Origin: WHSW01 sp963749365
Lineage (GTDB): Bacteria > Actinomycetota > Thermoleophilia > Solirubrobacterales > 70-9
Direction of reading: 5' to 3'
Assembly: GCA_963749365.1 (NCBI GenBank)
Contig: CAVVME010000004.1
Location: 620,001 to 684,000 of the forward strand
DNA length: 64,000 bases
This document shows, in pieces, positions 16,126 through 24,156 of the stretch (positions are counted from its first letter, which is position 1; the number at the start of each line of letters is the position of its first letter). The notes under the pieces are model-generated. The model was not told where the DNA came from. It made no database searches and saw only the letters and a program-made list of their open reading frames with translations. The position numbers and the translations under genes are program-made.

Positions 16126-17048
16126 GCGGGGAAGAAGCCGCCCGCGTCGCGACCGGCGGCGAGGCGCTCGTACTCGGCCGGATCGCAGACCAGCTCGTGG
16201 GTGCGGAACCCGAGCTCACGGTTGGCGAAGCCGCGCTTGAAGCTCTCCAGCCCGTCGCCCGGGCGCACGCCGCCGCCGAGGTTGAGCGGCAGCTCGAGCT
16301 CGTCAGTGAGCTCGAGCATTCGCGCGAGCACGTTCTTGAACGGCGACCAGTCGAGGGCGTCCTCGGCCGTGCCGCCGAGGAAGTAGTGAAGGAGATCGTC
16401 GCTGCCGACCGCGATCGCCGCGGCGCCGACCGCCTCGCCGCGGCGAGCGACCAGCAGCCAGCTGCCCCGGTAGGAGAGCGCGGCGTCGAGATAGGCACGG
16501 GAGAAGAAGTAACGCCGCGCGGCCCCGGTGCGGCGCATCGTCTGCTCGTAGGCGAGCGCGAACGCATCGCGGTCCTCGCGCGGGGCGCTCGGTCCCGGCA
16601 CCACCGCAACCGACCAGCCGGCGCGCTCGTTGGCCCGCACCTGCTCGGCGAGCCGTGACCGAACCGCTCGCGGGTGGGCCGGATCGTGGACGAGCACGCG
16701 GGAGCGCTCGCTCGACCCTCCGAGCCAGGGATCGGCCGCGAGGCGCTCGCGGGCGAAGACGCTGATCAGCCCGGTGGCCGACCAGTCGACCGCGTCCGGG
16801 CCCTCGTCCTCGCCCTCCCCGTGGACGAGGCCGCCCGGATACCCGTACGGGGAGCTGGCGTCGAGGCGGTCCGATCCCGACACCTCGCGGACGATCAGGG
16901 GCACCAGAGCCGTCCGCCGGGACGAGCGCAGGCGCAGGGTGTGCGTCACCCCCTCGGCGGCGAGGAACTCCCGCGAGCGGAAGAAGTCGTCGCTCGACGC
17001 GGCGGCGCCGCGGTCGGCGATCAGCTCGGCTCGGGCTCGCGCTCCCAC
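16110..17048 (-). CDS. FemAB/BioF2-like acyltransferase (GNAT fold)
   Basis: 312 aa, GTG start. The protein shows the tandem-GNAT layout: DFFRSREFLAAEG at the front, a TMRRTGAARRYFFSRAYLDA helix pair, then LLVARRGEAVGAAAIAVGSDDLLHYFLGG and LGGGVRPGDGLESFKRGF. These blocks resemble FemAB-type aminoacyl transferases and BioF2-like acetyltransferases used in cell-envelope or polysaccharide synthesis. The start overlaps the GNAT gene by 28 bases on the same strand, so it follows that gene in an operon. Confidence 0.75.
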   Translation of the reverse strand: MGARARAELIADRGAAASSDDFFRSREFLAAEGVTHTLRLRSSRRTALVPLIVREVSGSDRLDASSPYGYPGGLVHGEGEDEGPDAVDWSATGLISVFARERLAADPWLGGSSERSRVLVHDPAHPRAVRSRLAEQVRANERAGWSVAVVPGPSAPREDRDAFALAYEQTMRRTGAARRYFFSRAYLDAALSYRGSWLLVARRGEAVGAAAIAVGSDDLLHYFLGGTAEDALDWSPFKNVLARMLELTDELELPLNLGGGVRPGDGLESFKRGFANRELGFRTHELVCDPAEYERLAAGRDAGGFFPAYRAP

Positions 17049-17566
17049 CCGGTGAAGTCCTCAGCGAGCAGTCCCCAGACCTGGTTGTCGATCCGCTCGT
17101 CCCCGCGCACGATCGCCCGTCGCATCACGCCCTCACGCTCGAAACCCAGGAACGTGACCACCCTCTGGGCTGCTTCATTGGTGGCCGGGATCTCGGCGTG
17201 GATGCGGTGGGCGCGGTGAGTCTCGAACGCCTCGATGCACGCTTGGCGCTCGGCCTCACGGGCGACGCCCCTGCCCCACGCCGAGGGCTCGCCGACCAGC
17301 ACCGCGAGCTCGGGGCCGAGCTCGCGGTCGAGCCCGAACAGGGCGACGAACCCGACCGCCGCATCGTCGCCGTTGATCGTGATCGCCCACTTGCGATCCG
17401 TGCTCGTGTCGGTCGCGCGTTCGACCCATCCCGCCGCGGCGTCGAGATCGAACGCGTCGCGGCTGCCGACCAGGTCGGCGGTCACCCGCTCGTCGTTGAA
17501 CCAGCGGTGGACCGCCTCGGCGTCGCCGGGACGGAAGTCGCGCAGGGTTACCGTGGCCTTGGCCAT
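17021..17566 (-). CDS. GNAT family N-acetyltransferase
   Basis: 181 aa. The RimJ/RimL-like pattern is visible: VTLRDFRPGDAEAVHRWFND, WAITINGDDAAVGFVALFG, the acetyl-CoA loop around EPSAWGRGVAREAERQA (motif A in degenerate form), and HRIHAEIPATNEAAQRVVTFLGF. It moves an acetyl group from acetyl-CoA to an amine; the substrate is unknown. The gap to the sugar transferase is 12 bases, so it could be the tail of the polysaccharide operon. Confidence 0.85.
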   Translation of the reverse strand: MAKATVTLRDFRPGDAEAVHRWFNDERVTADLVGSRDAFDLDAAAGWVERATDTSTDRKWAITINGDDAAVGFVALFGLDRELGPELAVLVGEPSAWGRGVAREAERQACIEAFETHRAHRIHAEIPATNEAAQRVVTFLGFEREGVMRRAIVRGDERIDNQVWGLLAEDFTGWEREPEPS

Positions 17567-17578
17567 CGGCGGGAGAAG

Positions 17579-18139
17579 TTACCCGTACAGCCCCCGCCCG
17601 GTGAGCAGCAGCTCGACCGTGCGGGCGAGGATCCGCAGGTCGAGGCGCAACGAACGGTGATCGACGTACCAGACGTCGAGCTCGATCCGGCGCTCCCACG
17701 GGATCCCGGCGCGGCCGTTGACCTGCGCCCAGCCCGTCAGCCCGGGCCGGACCTCGAGCCGGCGCCGCTGCTCGGGGGTGTACTGGTCGACCTGGGCGGC
17801 GAGCGTCGGTCGCGGGCCGACGATCGACATCTCGCCGAGCAGGACGTTGACCAGGTTCGGGAGCTCGTCGAGCGAGAGCCGGCGAAGGATGCGGCCGGCT
17901 GCGGTCACCCGCGCGTCGTCACCGAACACCGGCACCCCGACCCCGACCGGATCGCTGCCGAGTTGCATCGTGCGCAGCTTCAGCAGCTCGAAGCTGATCC
18001 CGCCGCGCCCGACCCGCGGCGAGCGGTAGATCACCGGGCCGCGCGAGCCGAGCTTGATCGCCAAAGCCGCGACCAGCAGCACCGGCGAGGCGACCAGCAG
18101 CGCCACCGAGGCGATCGCGATATCGGCGATTCGCGGCAT
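17579..18139 (-). CDS. Priming sugar transferase (undecaprenyl-phosphate)
   Basis: 186 aa. It is the short, soluble-headed form of the bacterial sugar transferase family: one N-terminal helix (DIAIASVALLVASPVLLVAALAIKL), then VIYRSPRVGRGG, FELLKLRTM, RRLSLDELPNLVNVLLGEMSIVGPRP and RLEVRPGLTGWAQVNGR. These motifs define enzymes that load the first sugar phosphate onto undecaprenyl phosphate at the membrane. The start overlaps the upstream glycosyltransferase stop by one base (TGATG). Confidence 0.92.
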   Translation of the reverse strand: MPRIADIAIASVALLVASPVLLVAALAIKLGSRGPVIYRSPRVGRGGISFELLKLRTMQLGSDPVGVGVPVFGDDARVTAAGRILRRLSLDELPNLVNVLLGEMSIVGPRPTLAAQVDQYTPEQRRRLEVRPGLTGWAQVNGRAGIPWERRIELDVWYVDHRSLRLDLRILARTVELLLTGRGLYG

Positions 18140-19263
18140 CAGCGGGTTCCCTCCGCGCGCTCCCAGGCTCCCGGGGTCCCGAGCCGGATCCGGTCCCAGA
18201 GCCCGGCGGCGATCGAGGCGGTGACGAGCACGTAGTAGCGAGCGAGGCGCAGCGGCCGCAGAGGGAGCACGGGGGCAAGCGCCGCGGCGGCGAGCAGGGC
18301 GAGCTGCAGGGCGAGGGTGAACGCGTAGACGGCGCCCTCGCCGAGCAGCGCGAGGTTCGCCGCCAGGGCGACCAGGTGCAGGAACGGCGACGCATAGCGG
18401 AGGACCCTGTGGCTGAGGATCTCGAACCCGTAGACGAGCCCGTAGCCACGCGGGGAGAGCATCCCGTCGCCGACCACCTCGTCGTAGATCCCGCGCATCA
18501 TCCGGCGCTTGCGGGCGAACTCGCCCTCGATCGTCGCCACCATCTTCTCCTCCGACTGCGCCCGGGGCGCGTAGACGGCGCGCCAGCCGCGCTTGGTGAG
18601 CATGAAGGGGAACGAGAGGTCGTGGCTCGAGGCCGGGCCGAGCGGCAGGTAGGCGGCCCTGCGGACGGCGTAGATAGCGCCGTTGCCGGCGGTCACCCCG
18701 GCCAGGCGCGACTCGTGCGCTCGCAACGCCAGCTCGAAACGCCAGTAGGCGCCCTCCTGGTTCGACCCGTTCGGGTCGAGGAAGCGCGCCTGGCCGCAGA
18801 CGTAGCCGACCCGCGGGTCGGCGAACGGGGCGACCAGCTCGCGCAGCGCCGGCGCCGGCCAGCTCGCGTTCGCGTCGCTGAAGGCGAGCAGGTCGTGGCG
18901 CGCCCGCGCGGCGGCGGCGTTCTGCGCCGCCACCTTGCCGCCGCGCTCGAGGTCGAGGACCAGATCGGCGCCCGCCGAGCTCGCCAGCTCGACGGTGCGA
19001 TCGGTGGAGCCGTCCGAGGCGACGATCAGCTCGAGCAGCTCGCGTGGGTAGTCGAGCTCGAGCACGTTGGCCACCTTTGCCTCGATCACGTCCTCCTCGT
19101 CGTGAGCGGCGACGATCAGGGTCACGGCCGGGAGCTCGCCCGGGCTCCCGGGCAAAGGCTCGGGCTTTGCCCGCGCCAGCACGGCGAGCAGCAGCGGGTA
19201 CCCGAGATGCGCATAGGCCAGCAGCCCGACCGCTGCCCAGAAGGCGATCGCGACCGCGGTCAT
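18139..19263 (-). CDS. Family 2 membrane glycosyltransferase
   Basis: 374 aa. An N-terminal helix precedes a GT-A domain: VTLIVAAHDEEDVIEAKVAN, LELIVASDGSTDRTVE, LLAFSDANASW (the DxD-like site) and GAIYAVRRAAYLPLGP. Four C-terminal hydrophobic helices follow, as in processive or polyprenyl-linked GT2 enzymes. Its ATG overlaps the previous stop (ATGA), placing it in the polysaccharide operon. It likely adds a sugar to a lipid-linked intermediate at the inner membrane face. Confidence 0.88.
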   Translation of the reverse strand: MTAVAIAFWAAVGLLAYAHLGYPLLLAVLARAKPEPLPGSPGELPAVTLIVAAHDEEDVIEAKVANVLELDYPRELLELIVASDGSTDRTVELASSAGADLVLDLERGGKVAAQNAAAARARHDLLAFSDANASWPAPALRELVAPFADPRVGYVCGQARFLDPNGSNQEGAYWRFELALRAHESRLAGVTAGNGAIYAVRRAAYLPLGPASSHDLSFPFMLTKRGWRAVYAPRAQSEEKMVATIEGEFARKRRMMRGIYDEVVGDGMLSPRGYGLVYGFEILSHRVLRYASPFLHLVALAANLALLGEGAVYAFTLALQLALLAAAALAPVLPLRPLRLARYYVLVTASIAAGLWDRIRLGTPGAWERAEGTR

Positions 19264-20354
19264 CGACGCGCCGCCCGCACGAGGACGTTGTCGTAGACCG
19301 CGAGCGTGCGCTCGGCGACCGAGTCCCAGGAGTGCTCGCCGCCGGCAGCGGCGGCGACGGCCCGCGCCAGCTCGGCGCGCTGCTCCGGGTCGGCGAGCAG
19401 CTCGGCGAGCGCTGCGGCGAGCGCTGCCGGGTCACCGGGTGCGACCAGTCGCAGGGCGGATATCTCGCTGAAACCGCCGACGTCGGAGGCGACGATCGGC
19501 TTGCCGAAGGCGAGCGCGGTGTAGAGGACGCCGGACTGCTCGATCTCGCGGTACGGGAGCACGACGAGGTCGGCGCGGCGAAAGTAGGCCGGGATCTCGG
19601 GGTCGATGATGAACTTGGGCACGAAGCGGACCGTGGCCGCGCAGCGCTCGGCCAGCGCCTCGAGCGGTCCGAGAGGCATCCGGGGCAGGCCGACGATCCA
19701 GAGCTCGGCGCCCTCGATCCCGCGAAACGCCTCGAGCAGGACGTCGATTCCCTTGTAGGGCTTGAGCAGCCCGAAGCAGAGCACGACCGGGCCCTCGACC
19801 GTGGCGAGATCGGGGGGCAGCTCGAGCTCGTCGCGCTGCCGGGTCAGGTGCTCGAAGGTCCCGTGGGCGACCCGGTGTACGCGAGCCGGGTCGACGCCCA
19901 GCGCCCGCAGCCGCTCCACCCCCGTCTGCGAGTGAGCGATCACGGCATCCATGCGCGCGAGCAGCGCCGCGACCTCGCGCCGGCGACCCGTGGGCGGATC
20001 GTGAACCGTGAGCACCCGGGGACGCGGTGGCAACAGATGACGGTCGATCGCCGGCGCGGTCAGCCACTGCAGGTGGACCAGGTCAGCCGCCCGCGCGCGC
20101 GCGCGCAGGCGCAGCATCCCGGGGACGTGCTGCGCGGCCCGCAGGGCGCGACGAACGGGGTCGCCAGCCTGGCGCGACGCCCCCCGCGGATAGAAGAGCT
20201 CGTTCACCCGGTAGCCCTTGGGCTCGGGCACCGGGCCGTAGGGGAACCGGGCCGTGACCAGCTCGACCTCGGCCCCGGCACGGGCGAGCGCCGCGCAGAG
20301 CGCGCGGTCGTAGGGCGGCGTGTAGGCCGGGGGGTCGACGATCTGAACCCGCAA
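19260..20354 (-). CDS. Family 4 (GT-B) glycosyltransferase
   Basis: 364 aa, TTG start. The C-terminal domain carries LCFGLLKPYKGIDVLLEAF and the EX7E-type region LPYREIEQSGVLYTALAFGKPIVASDVGG, so it is a retaining GT-B enzyme using a nucleotide sugar. The N-terminal domain has VLTVHDPP and VHLQWLTAPA. First gene of the leftward polysaccharide operon, facing a divergent GT2 gene across a ~63-bp gap. A (CG)7C run lies inside the coding sequence. Confidence 0.9.
   Translation of the reverse strand: MRVQIVDPPAYTPPYDRALCAALARAGAEVELVTARFPYGPVPEPKGYRVNELFYPRGASRQAGDPVRRALRAAQHVPGMLRLRARARAADLVHLQWLTAPAIDRHLLPPRPRVLTVHDPPTGRRREVAALLARMDAVIAHSQTGVERLRALGVDPARVHRVAHGTFEHLTRQRDELELPPDLATVEGPVVLCFGLLKPYKGIDVLLEAFRGIEGAELWIVGLPRMPLGPLEALAERCAATVRFVPKFIIDPEIPAYFRRADLVVLPYREIEQSGVLYTALAFGKPIVASDVGGFSEISALRLVAPGDPAALAAALAELLADPEQRAELARAVAAAAGGEHSWDSVAERTLAVYDNVLVRAARR
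20092..20106. repeat. (CG)7C dinucleotide run in coding DNA
   Basis: Fifteen bases of strictly alternating C and G within the GT4 glycosyltransferase gene, encoding an RARAR stretch. The unit length is two, so slippage would shift the reading frame. Confidence 0.9.
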
Positions 20355-20417
20355 GCGGGCTAATGAGAGCAGGGAACCCGGCCGGCTGCCCGCAGGCGGC
20401 CGGTTAGCTTGTGGCCC

Positions 20418-21374
20418 GTGGATCTGACCTACTGCGTCGTGAACACGAACGGGCGCCGCTATCTGCCCGCCTGCCTGGATGCGATCAGCGGCCAGGCGGT
20501 GGGGGATCTGGAGTTCGAGGTGCTGGTGCTCGACAACGCCTCAGACGACGGCTCTGTCGCCGAGGTCGAGCGCTGGAACGCCGGGCCCCGAGGGCTCGGC
20601 GAGGGGCTGCGGGTGATCGCGCTCGAGCATCGCGCCGGCAAGGCGGAGAACGACTCGCGGCTGCTGCGCGAGGCCCGCGGCGAGCTCTGCCTGCTGCTGA
20701 ACGAGGACAGCGAGCTACGCCCGGGCGCCGCCGCGGCCCTGGTCGGAGCCGTGCACGGCGACCCGCGCGCGGTGGCCGCGGGCGCGAGCCTGCTCGATCC
20801 CGCGGGACGAGCGCAGCCCTCCGCCTGGCGGCTGCCCGGGCTCGGGACCTCGCTCGCCGGGGCGCTGTTCCTGCACCGCGCGCTCGTCACCCAGAGCCGT
20901 GGTGATCGCACCCGCGAGGTCGGCTGGGTCCAGTCGTCGGCAATGCTCGTGCGCCGCGAGGCGGTGGCCGCGATCGGCTACTTCGACCCCGACTTCTTCG
21001 TCTACTCCGACGAGACGGACCTCTGCCGAAGGTTGCGCGATGCCGGCGGGATAGTCCTCTGGGTGCCGGCGGCCGAGGCGACCCATCACGAGCAACTCGC
21101 CACCGACCGCGGCGGGGAGCGTCGCGTGGTCGAGTTTCACCGCGGTCGCGATCTCTACCTTCGCAAGCACCACTCCGCCGTGATTGCCTTCGCCGCCCGG
21201 CTGCTGGGCGCCTGGAGCTACGGGCTGCGGGCGGTCGCGGCGGTGCTGCTGCCCGGCCACGACCCGGCCTGGTACCGGCTGCACGCCCGCGCGGCGCTGT
21301 TCCCCGGCCGCGGCGAGGGCCTGCGCGAGGCGGCCGAGGCTCACAACCGGGCCCTCGACACCCCGTCGCCCTGA
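20418..21374 (+). CDS. Family 2 glycosyltransferase
   Basis: 318 aa from GTG 20418; a TTG nine bases earlier is possible but coincides with a -10-like TAGCTT (20405-20410). The GT-A fold is shown by LTYCVVNTNGRRYLPACLDA, LEVLVLDNASDDGSVAEVE, LLLNEDSELRPGAA (DxD-like) and GYFDPDFFVYSDETDLCRRL, which resembles rhamnosyl and similar transferases. The C-terminus adds amphipathic helices. It faces away from the leftward operon but belongs to the same polysaccharide locus. Confidence 0.88.
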   Translation: MDLTYCVVNTNGRRYLPACLDAISGQAVGDLEFEVLVLDNASDDGSVAEVERWNAGPRGLGEGLRVIALEHRAGKAENDSRLLREARGELCLLLNEDSELRPGAAAALVGAVHGDPRAVAAGASLLDPAGRAQPSAWRLPGLGTSLAGALFLHRALVTQSRGDRTREVGWVQSSAMLVRREAVAAIGYFDPDFFVYSDETDLCRRLRDAGGIVLWVPAAEATHHEQLATDRGGERRVVEFHRGRDLYLRKHHSAVIAFAARLLGAWSYGLRAVAAVLLPGHDPAWYRLHARAALFPGRGEGLREAAEAHNRALDTPSP

Positions 21375-21406
21375 GTGGCGACGCGGTCGCCTCGTCGCAG
21401 GGGTTG

Positions 21407-22579
21407 TCAGACCAGCCCGGCGAGCTGCAGCGCCGCGCCTATCGCTCCGGATCCAAGGACGACATAGAGGACCGTCAGCTTGCCGTGCCAGCGGCTGAGG
21501 ACGAGAAAGCCGCCGATGGCGAGCGCTGCCGTCACCACATCGACCACGCCGGTGTCAACGATGTCGACCGCGACGGCGGCGATCAGACCGATCACGCCCG
21601 CCGCTACGCCGAGCAGGAACGAGTGCAAGCGCTCGTTCTCGGCGAGCTTCACCAGTTGGCGGTGAAAGAAGATCGGGAAGACGAAGGCCGGGATGAAGAT
21701 CCCGACCGTCATCGCTAAGCCTCCGGCCAGCCCGCCGGCGAGGTAGCCGACGAAGGTCGAGAAGATGATCAAGGGGGCGGGCAGAACGCCTCCGATCGCC
21801 AGGCCGTCGACGAACTGTGCTTCGGTGAGCCAAGCCTCTCCCTCGACGGCGACGTCCTGCAGGTAGGGGATCGCGGTGAAGGCGCCGCCGAACGTGACCA
21901 GCCCGGCCTTCAGGCCCTCCCAGAAGATCTCAGCTGTCAGCGAGAACGTGATCGTCCCGGCCAGCACAATCAGCAGCGCGGGAAAGCTGAGCGAGAGGGA
22001 GTGCGATCGACCGACCCAGCTGCGGGCGCTGGTCCAAAGCTCGTAGAGGAGACCGGCGCCGAGCAGGACGATGACGAAGCCGGCATCGGCGAAGACGGTC
22101 AGGGCGAAAGCGGCAACCGCCAACAGCGCCAGGGGAACGTTTGTGATGAACGTCTGGCTGAGCCGAACGAGGGCGCGGGCGATGATTGCGACCACCGCCG
22201 CCTTGAGCCCGTAAAAGAGCTCGTCGAGGTTGTCGGAGAGCTCGGCCTCGACGTAGAGGATCGAGAGGCCGAGCATCAACAGAAAGCCCGGCAACATGAA
22301 GCCGAGGCCGGCGAGAAGGCCACCGAGCCTGCCGGCGCGAAGGCGACCGAAGTAGACGCAGAGCTCGTGCGCCTCCGGTCCGGGGAGGACCTGGTAGACC
22401 GCGAGGGTCTTCTTGAAGGTCGCCTGGTCGACCCAGCCCTCCTCGTCGACGCACTCGTGCTTGATCATCGCGATCTGCGCCGCGGGCCCGCCCCAAGCCA
22501 GCGCCCCGAACCTGAGAAAGCGAAGAAAGATCGCGACCGGCGAGTCGCGGCGGTGGGCGGGCTCCGTGGGCGCGGGCAC
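21407..22579 (-). CDS. chrA: Chromate transporter, ChrA family
   Basis: 390 aa, GTG start. Two homologous chromate-transporter halves are present. The first begins FLRFLRFGALAWGGPAAQIAMI with VYQVLPGPEAHEL; the second has LKAGLVTFGGAFTAIPYLQ and FVDGLAIGGVLPAPLIIFSTFVGY. About ten membrane helices. It should export chromate, or another oxyanion, from the cytoplasm. It sits inside a polysaccharide locus with no obvious link to it, 12 bases after the flippase end, which suggests an insertion. Confidence 0.9.
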   Translation of the reverse strand: MPAPTEPAHRRDSPVAIFLRFLRFGALAWGGPAAQIAMIKHECVDEEGWVDQATFKKTLAVYQVLPGPEAHELCVYFGRLRAGRLGGLLAGLGFMLPGFLLMLGLSILYVEAELSDNLDELFYGLKAAVVAIIARALVRLSQTFITNVPLALLAVAAFALTVFADAGFVIVLLGAGLLYELWTSARSWVGRSHSLSLSFPALLIVLAGTITFSLTAEIFWEGLKAGLVTFGGAFTAIPYLQDVAVEGEAWLTEAQFVDGLAIGGVLPAPLIIFSTFVGYLAGGLAGGLAMTVGIFIPAFVFPIFFHRQLVKLAENERLHSFLLGVAAGVIGLIAAVAVDIVDTGVVDVVTAALAIGGFLVLSRWHGKLTVLYVVLGSGAIGAALQLAGLV

Positions 22580-22590
22580 GATCGCCGTCC

Positions 22591-24150
22591 TCAGAGCCGG
22601 TCCTCGTCGCGGCGAACGGCCTCGATCACCTCCGGGGCATAGCCCGCCTCGAGCTCGCTCTCGGGCTCACTCGGGGCCGGGCCGGCGGCGAGCGTCGCGA
22701 TCCGCTCGCGGACCGCGGCCGGGCGCAGCCACCCGCGTAGACGGGCGCGCTCCGCCGCGCTGAGAAAGCCGGCGGCCCAGAGCAGCAGCGGCATCGCCAG
22801 CCAGAGTGCCGAGCGCGCCGCGAAGCCGGCCAGTCCCGCGCTCGGCAGGAGCAGCTCGCCGCCGGCGACGATCGCCGCGGTGACCGCGACCAGCAGCGCC
22901 AGCCGTCCCCACTCGTAGGCCACCGGGAACAGGCGCTGGGTGAGCGCGTACATCAGCCCAAGGATCAACGCGTAGGAGACGACCAGCGCGATCCCGGCGC
23001 CGACGATCCCCAGCGGCGGGATCAGGAGCAGGTTGAGGACAACGTTGGCCACCGTCCCCGCCAAGGTCGCGGGCAGGTTGAACTCGGTCCGCCCGGTGCG
23101 CCCGAGGACGACCACCAGGACGAGGTAGAGCGAGTAGAGCGCGATCCCGGTGGCGAGCAGCCCGACCGCCTCGTAGGCGTCGAAGAACTCCGGTGCGGCG
23201 AGCAGGTCGACGATCCAGCGCGCCAGCAGCCAGAGGCCGGCGACGAAGAACGCGCAGACCGCCGCGAACCAGGTCACGATCAGGCTATAGGCGCGGCGCG
23301 CCTCGTCGTCGTCGGCGATCGAGTAGGCGAGCGGCGGGAAGGCGAGCTGAAAGCCGCGCGCGAGCACGTTCATCCCCTGGGCGAACTTGATCGCCAGCGC
23401 GTAGAGCCCGGCCTCGGCGAGGCCGGCGAGCCGGACGATCAGGATCCGGTCGATGAAGTTGAGCGAGTAGAGCGAGAGCTCGGCCGGCATCGTCGGCAGC
23501 CCGAAGCGGATCAGGCGCCGCAGCAGGGCCAGGTCGGGCAGGAAAGAAAGCCGGCGGCGCTCCCGCCACAGCCGCCAGGCCAGAAACAGGAGCCCGGTAC
23601 CGAAGCTGCCGAGCAGGATCCCGGCGGCACCCTGATCCTCGACCGCGACGAGCCAGACCGTGACCGGGATCGTCGCCAGCACGTTGAGCACGGTGAGATT
23701 GAAGTAGGCGCGGGCACGCTCGTCGAGTCGCAGCAGGGTCAGCGCGTACTCCCACAGCGTCAGGACCCAGAGACCGAGCACCGCGAGCCGGGCGAGCTCG
23801 GGATCGGAGCGGTCGAGCAGCGCCTCGGAGATCGGCTCGGCGAGCGCCATCCCGACCGCCGCGCCCGCCGTCGCGGTCCAGAACAGCGCCGCGAACGAGG
23901 TCGCCACGACGCGGCGCGGATCCTCGCCGGCCAGGTAATAGAAGCGGAGCAGGGCTTCGATCAGCCCGAGGCGGACGAGGATGCTCGCGGCGACCAGGGA
24001 CGCGAGCATGACCTCCGCGGCGCCGTAGTCGGCCGGGCTCAGGTAGGCCGTGTAGATCGGCAGCAGGACGACCGCGAGCAGCTTCGAGAGCACGCTCGAG
24101 GCGGTGTAGGCGGCGCCCGTCGTGGCGAGCCGGCGCAGATACTCGAACAC
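22591..24150 (-). CDS. Polysaccharide flippase (Wzx/MATE-like, MOP superfamily)
   Basis: 519 aa, GTG start, 12-14 membrane helices. The N-terminus TGAAYTASSVLSKLLAVVLLPIYTAYLSPADYG is the standard start of O-antigen and capsule flippases, and PTMPAELSLYSLNFIDRILIVRL marks the second half. It should turn lipid-linked oligosaccharide from the inner to the outer leaflet. A cytosolic acidic C-terminal tail of ~35 residues is unusual. The gene follows the O-antigen ligase by 6 bases. Confidence 0.88.
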   Translation of the reverse strand: MFEYLRRLATTGAAYTASSVLSKLLAVVLLPIYTAYLSPADYGAAEVMLASLVAASILVRLGLIEALLRFYYLAGEDPRRVVATSFAALFWTATAGAAVGMALAEPISEALLDRSDPELARLAVLGLWVLTLWEYALTLLRLDERARAYFNLTVLNVLATIPVTVWLVAVEDQGAAGILLGSFGTGLLFLAWRLWRERRRLSFLPDLALLRRLIRFGLPTMPAELSLYSLNFIDRILIVRLAGLAEAGLYALAIKFAQGMNVLARGFQLAFPPLAYSIADDDEARRAYSLIVTWFAAVCAFFVAGLWLLARWIVDLLAAPEFFDAYEAVGLLATGIALYSLYLVLVVVLGRTGRTEFNLPATLAGTVANVVLNLLLIPPLGIVGAGIALVVSYALILGLMYALTQRLFPVAYEWGRLALLVAVTAAIVAGGELLLPSAGLAGFAARSALWLAMPLLLWAAGFLSAAERARLRGWLRPAAVRERIATLAAGPAPSEPESELEAGYAPEVIEAVRRDEDRL

Positions 24151-24156
24151 GGGTGA

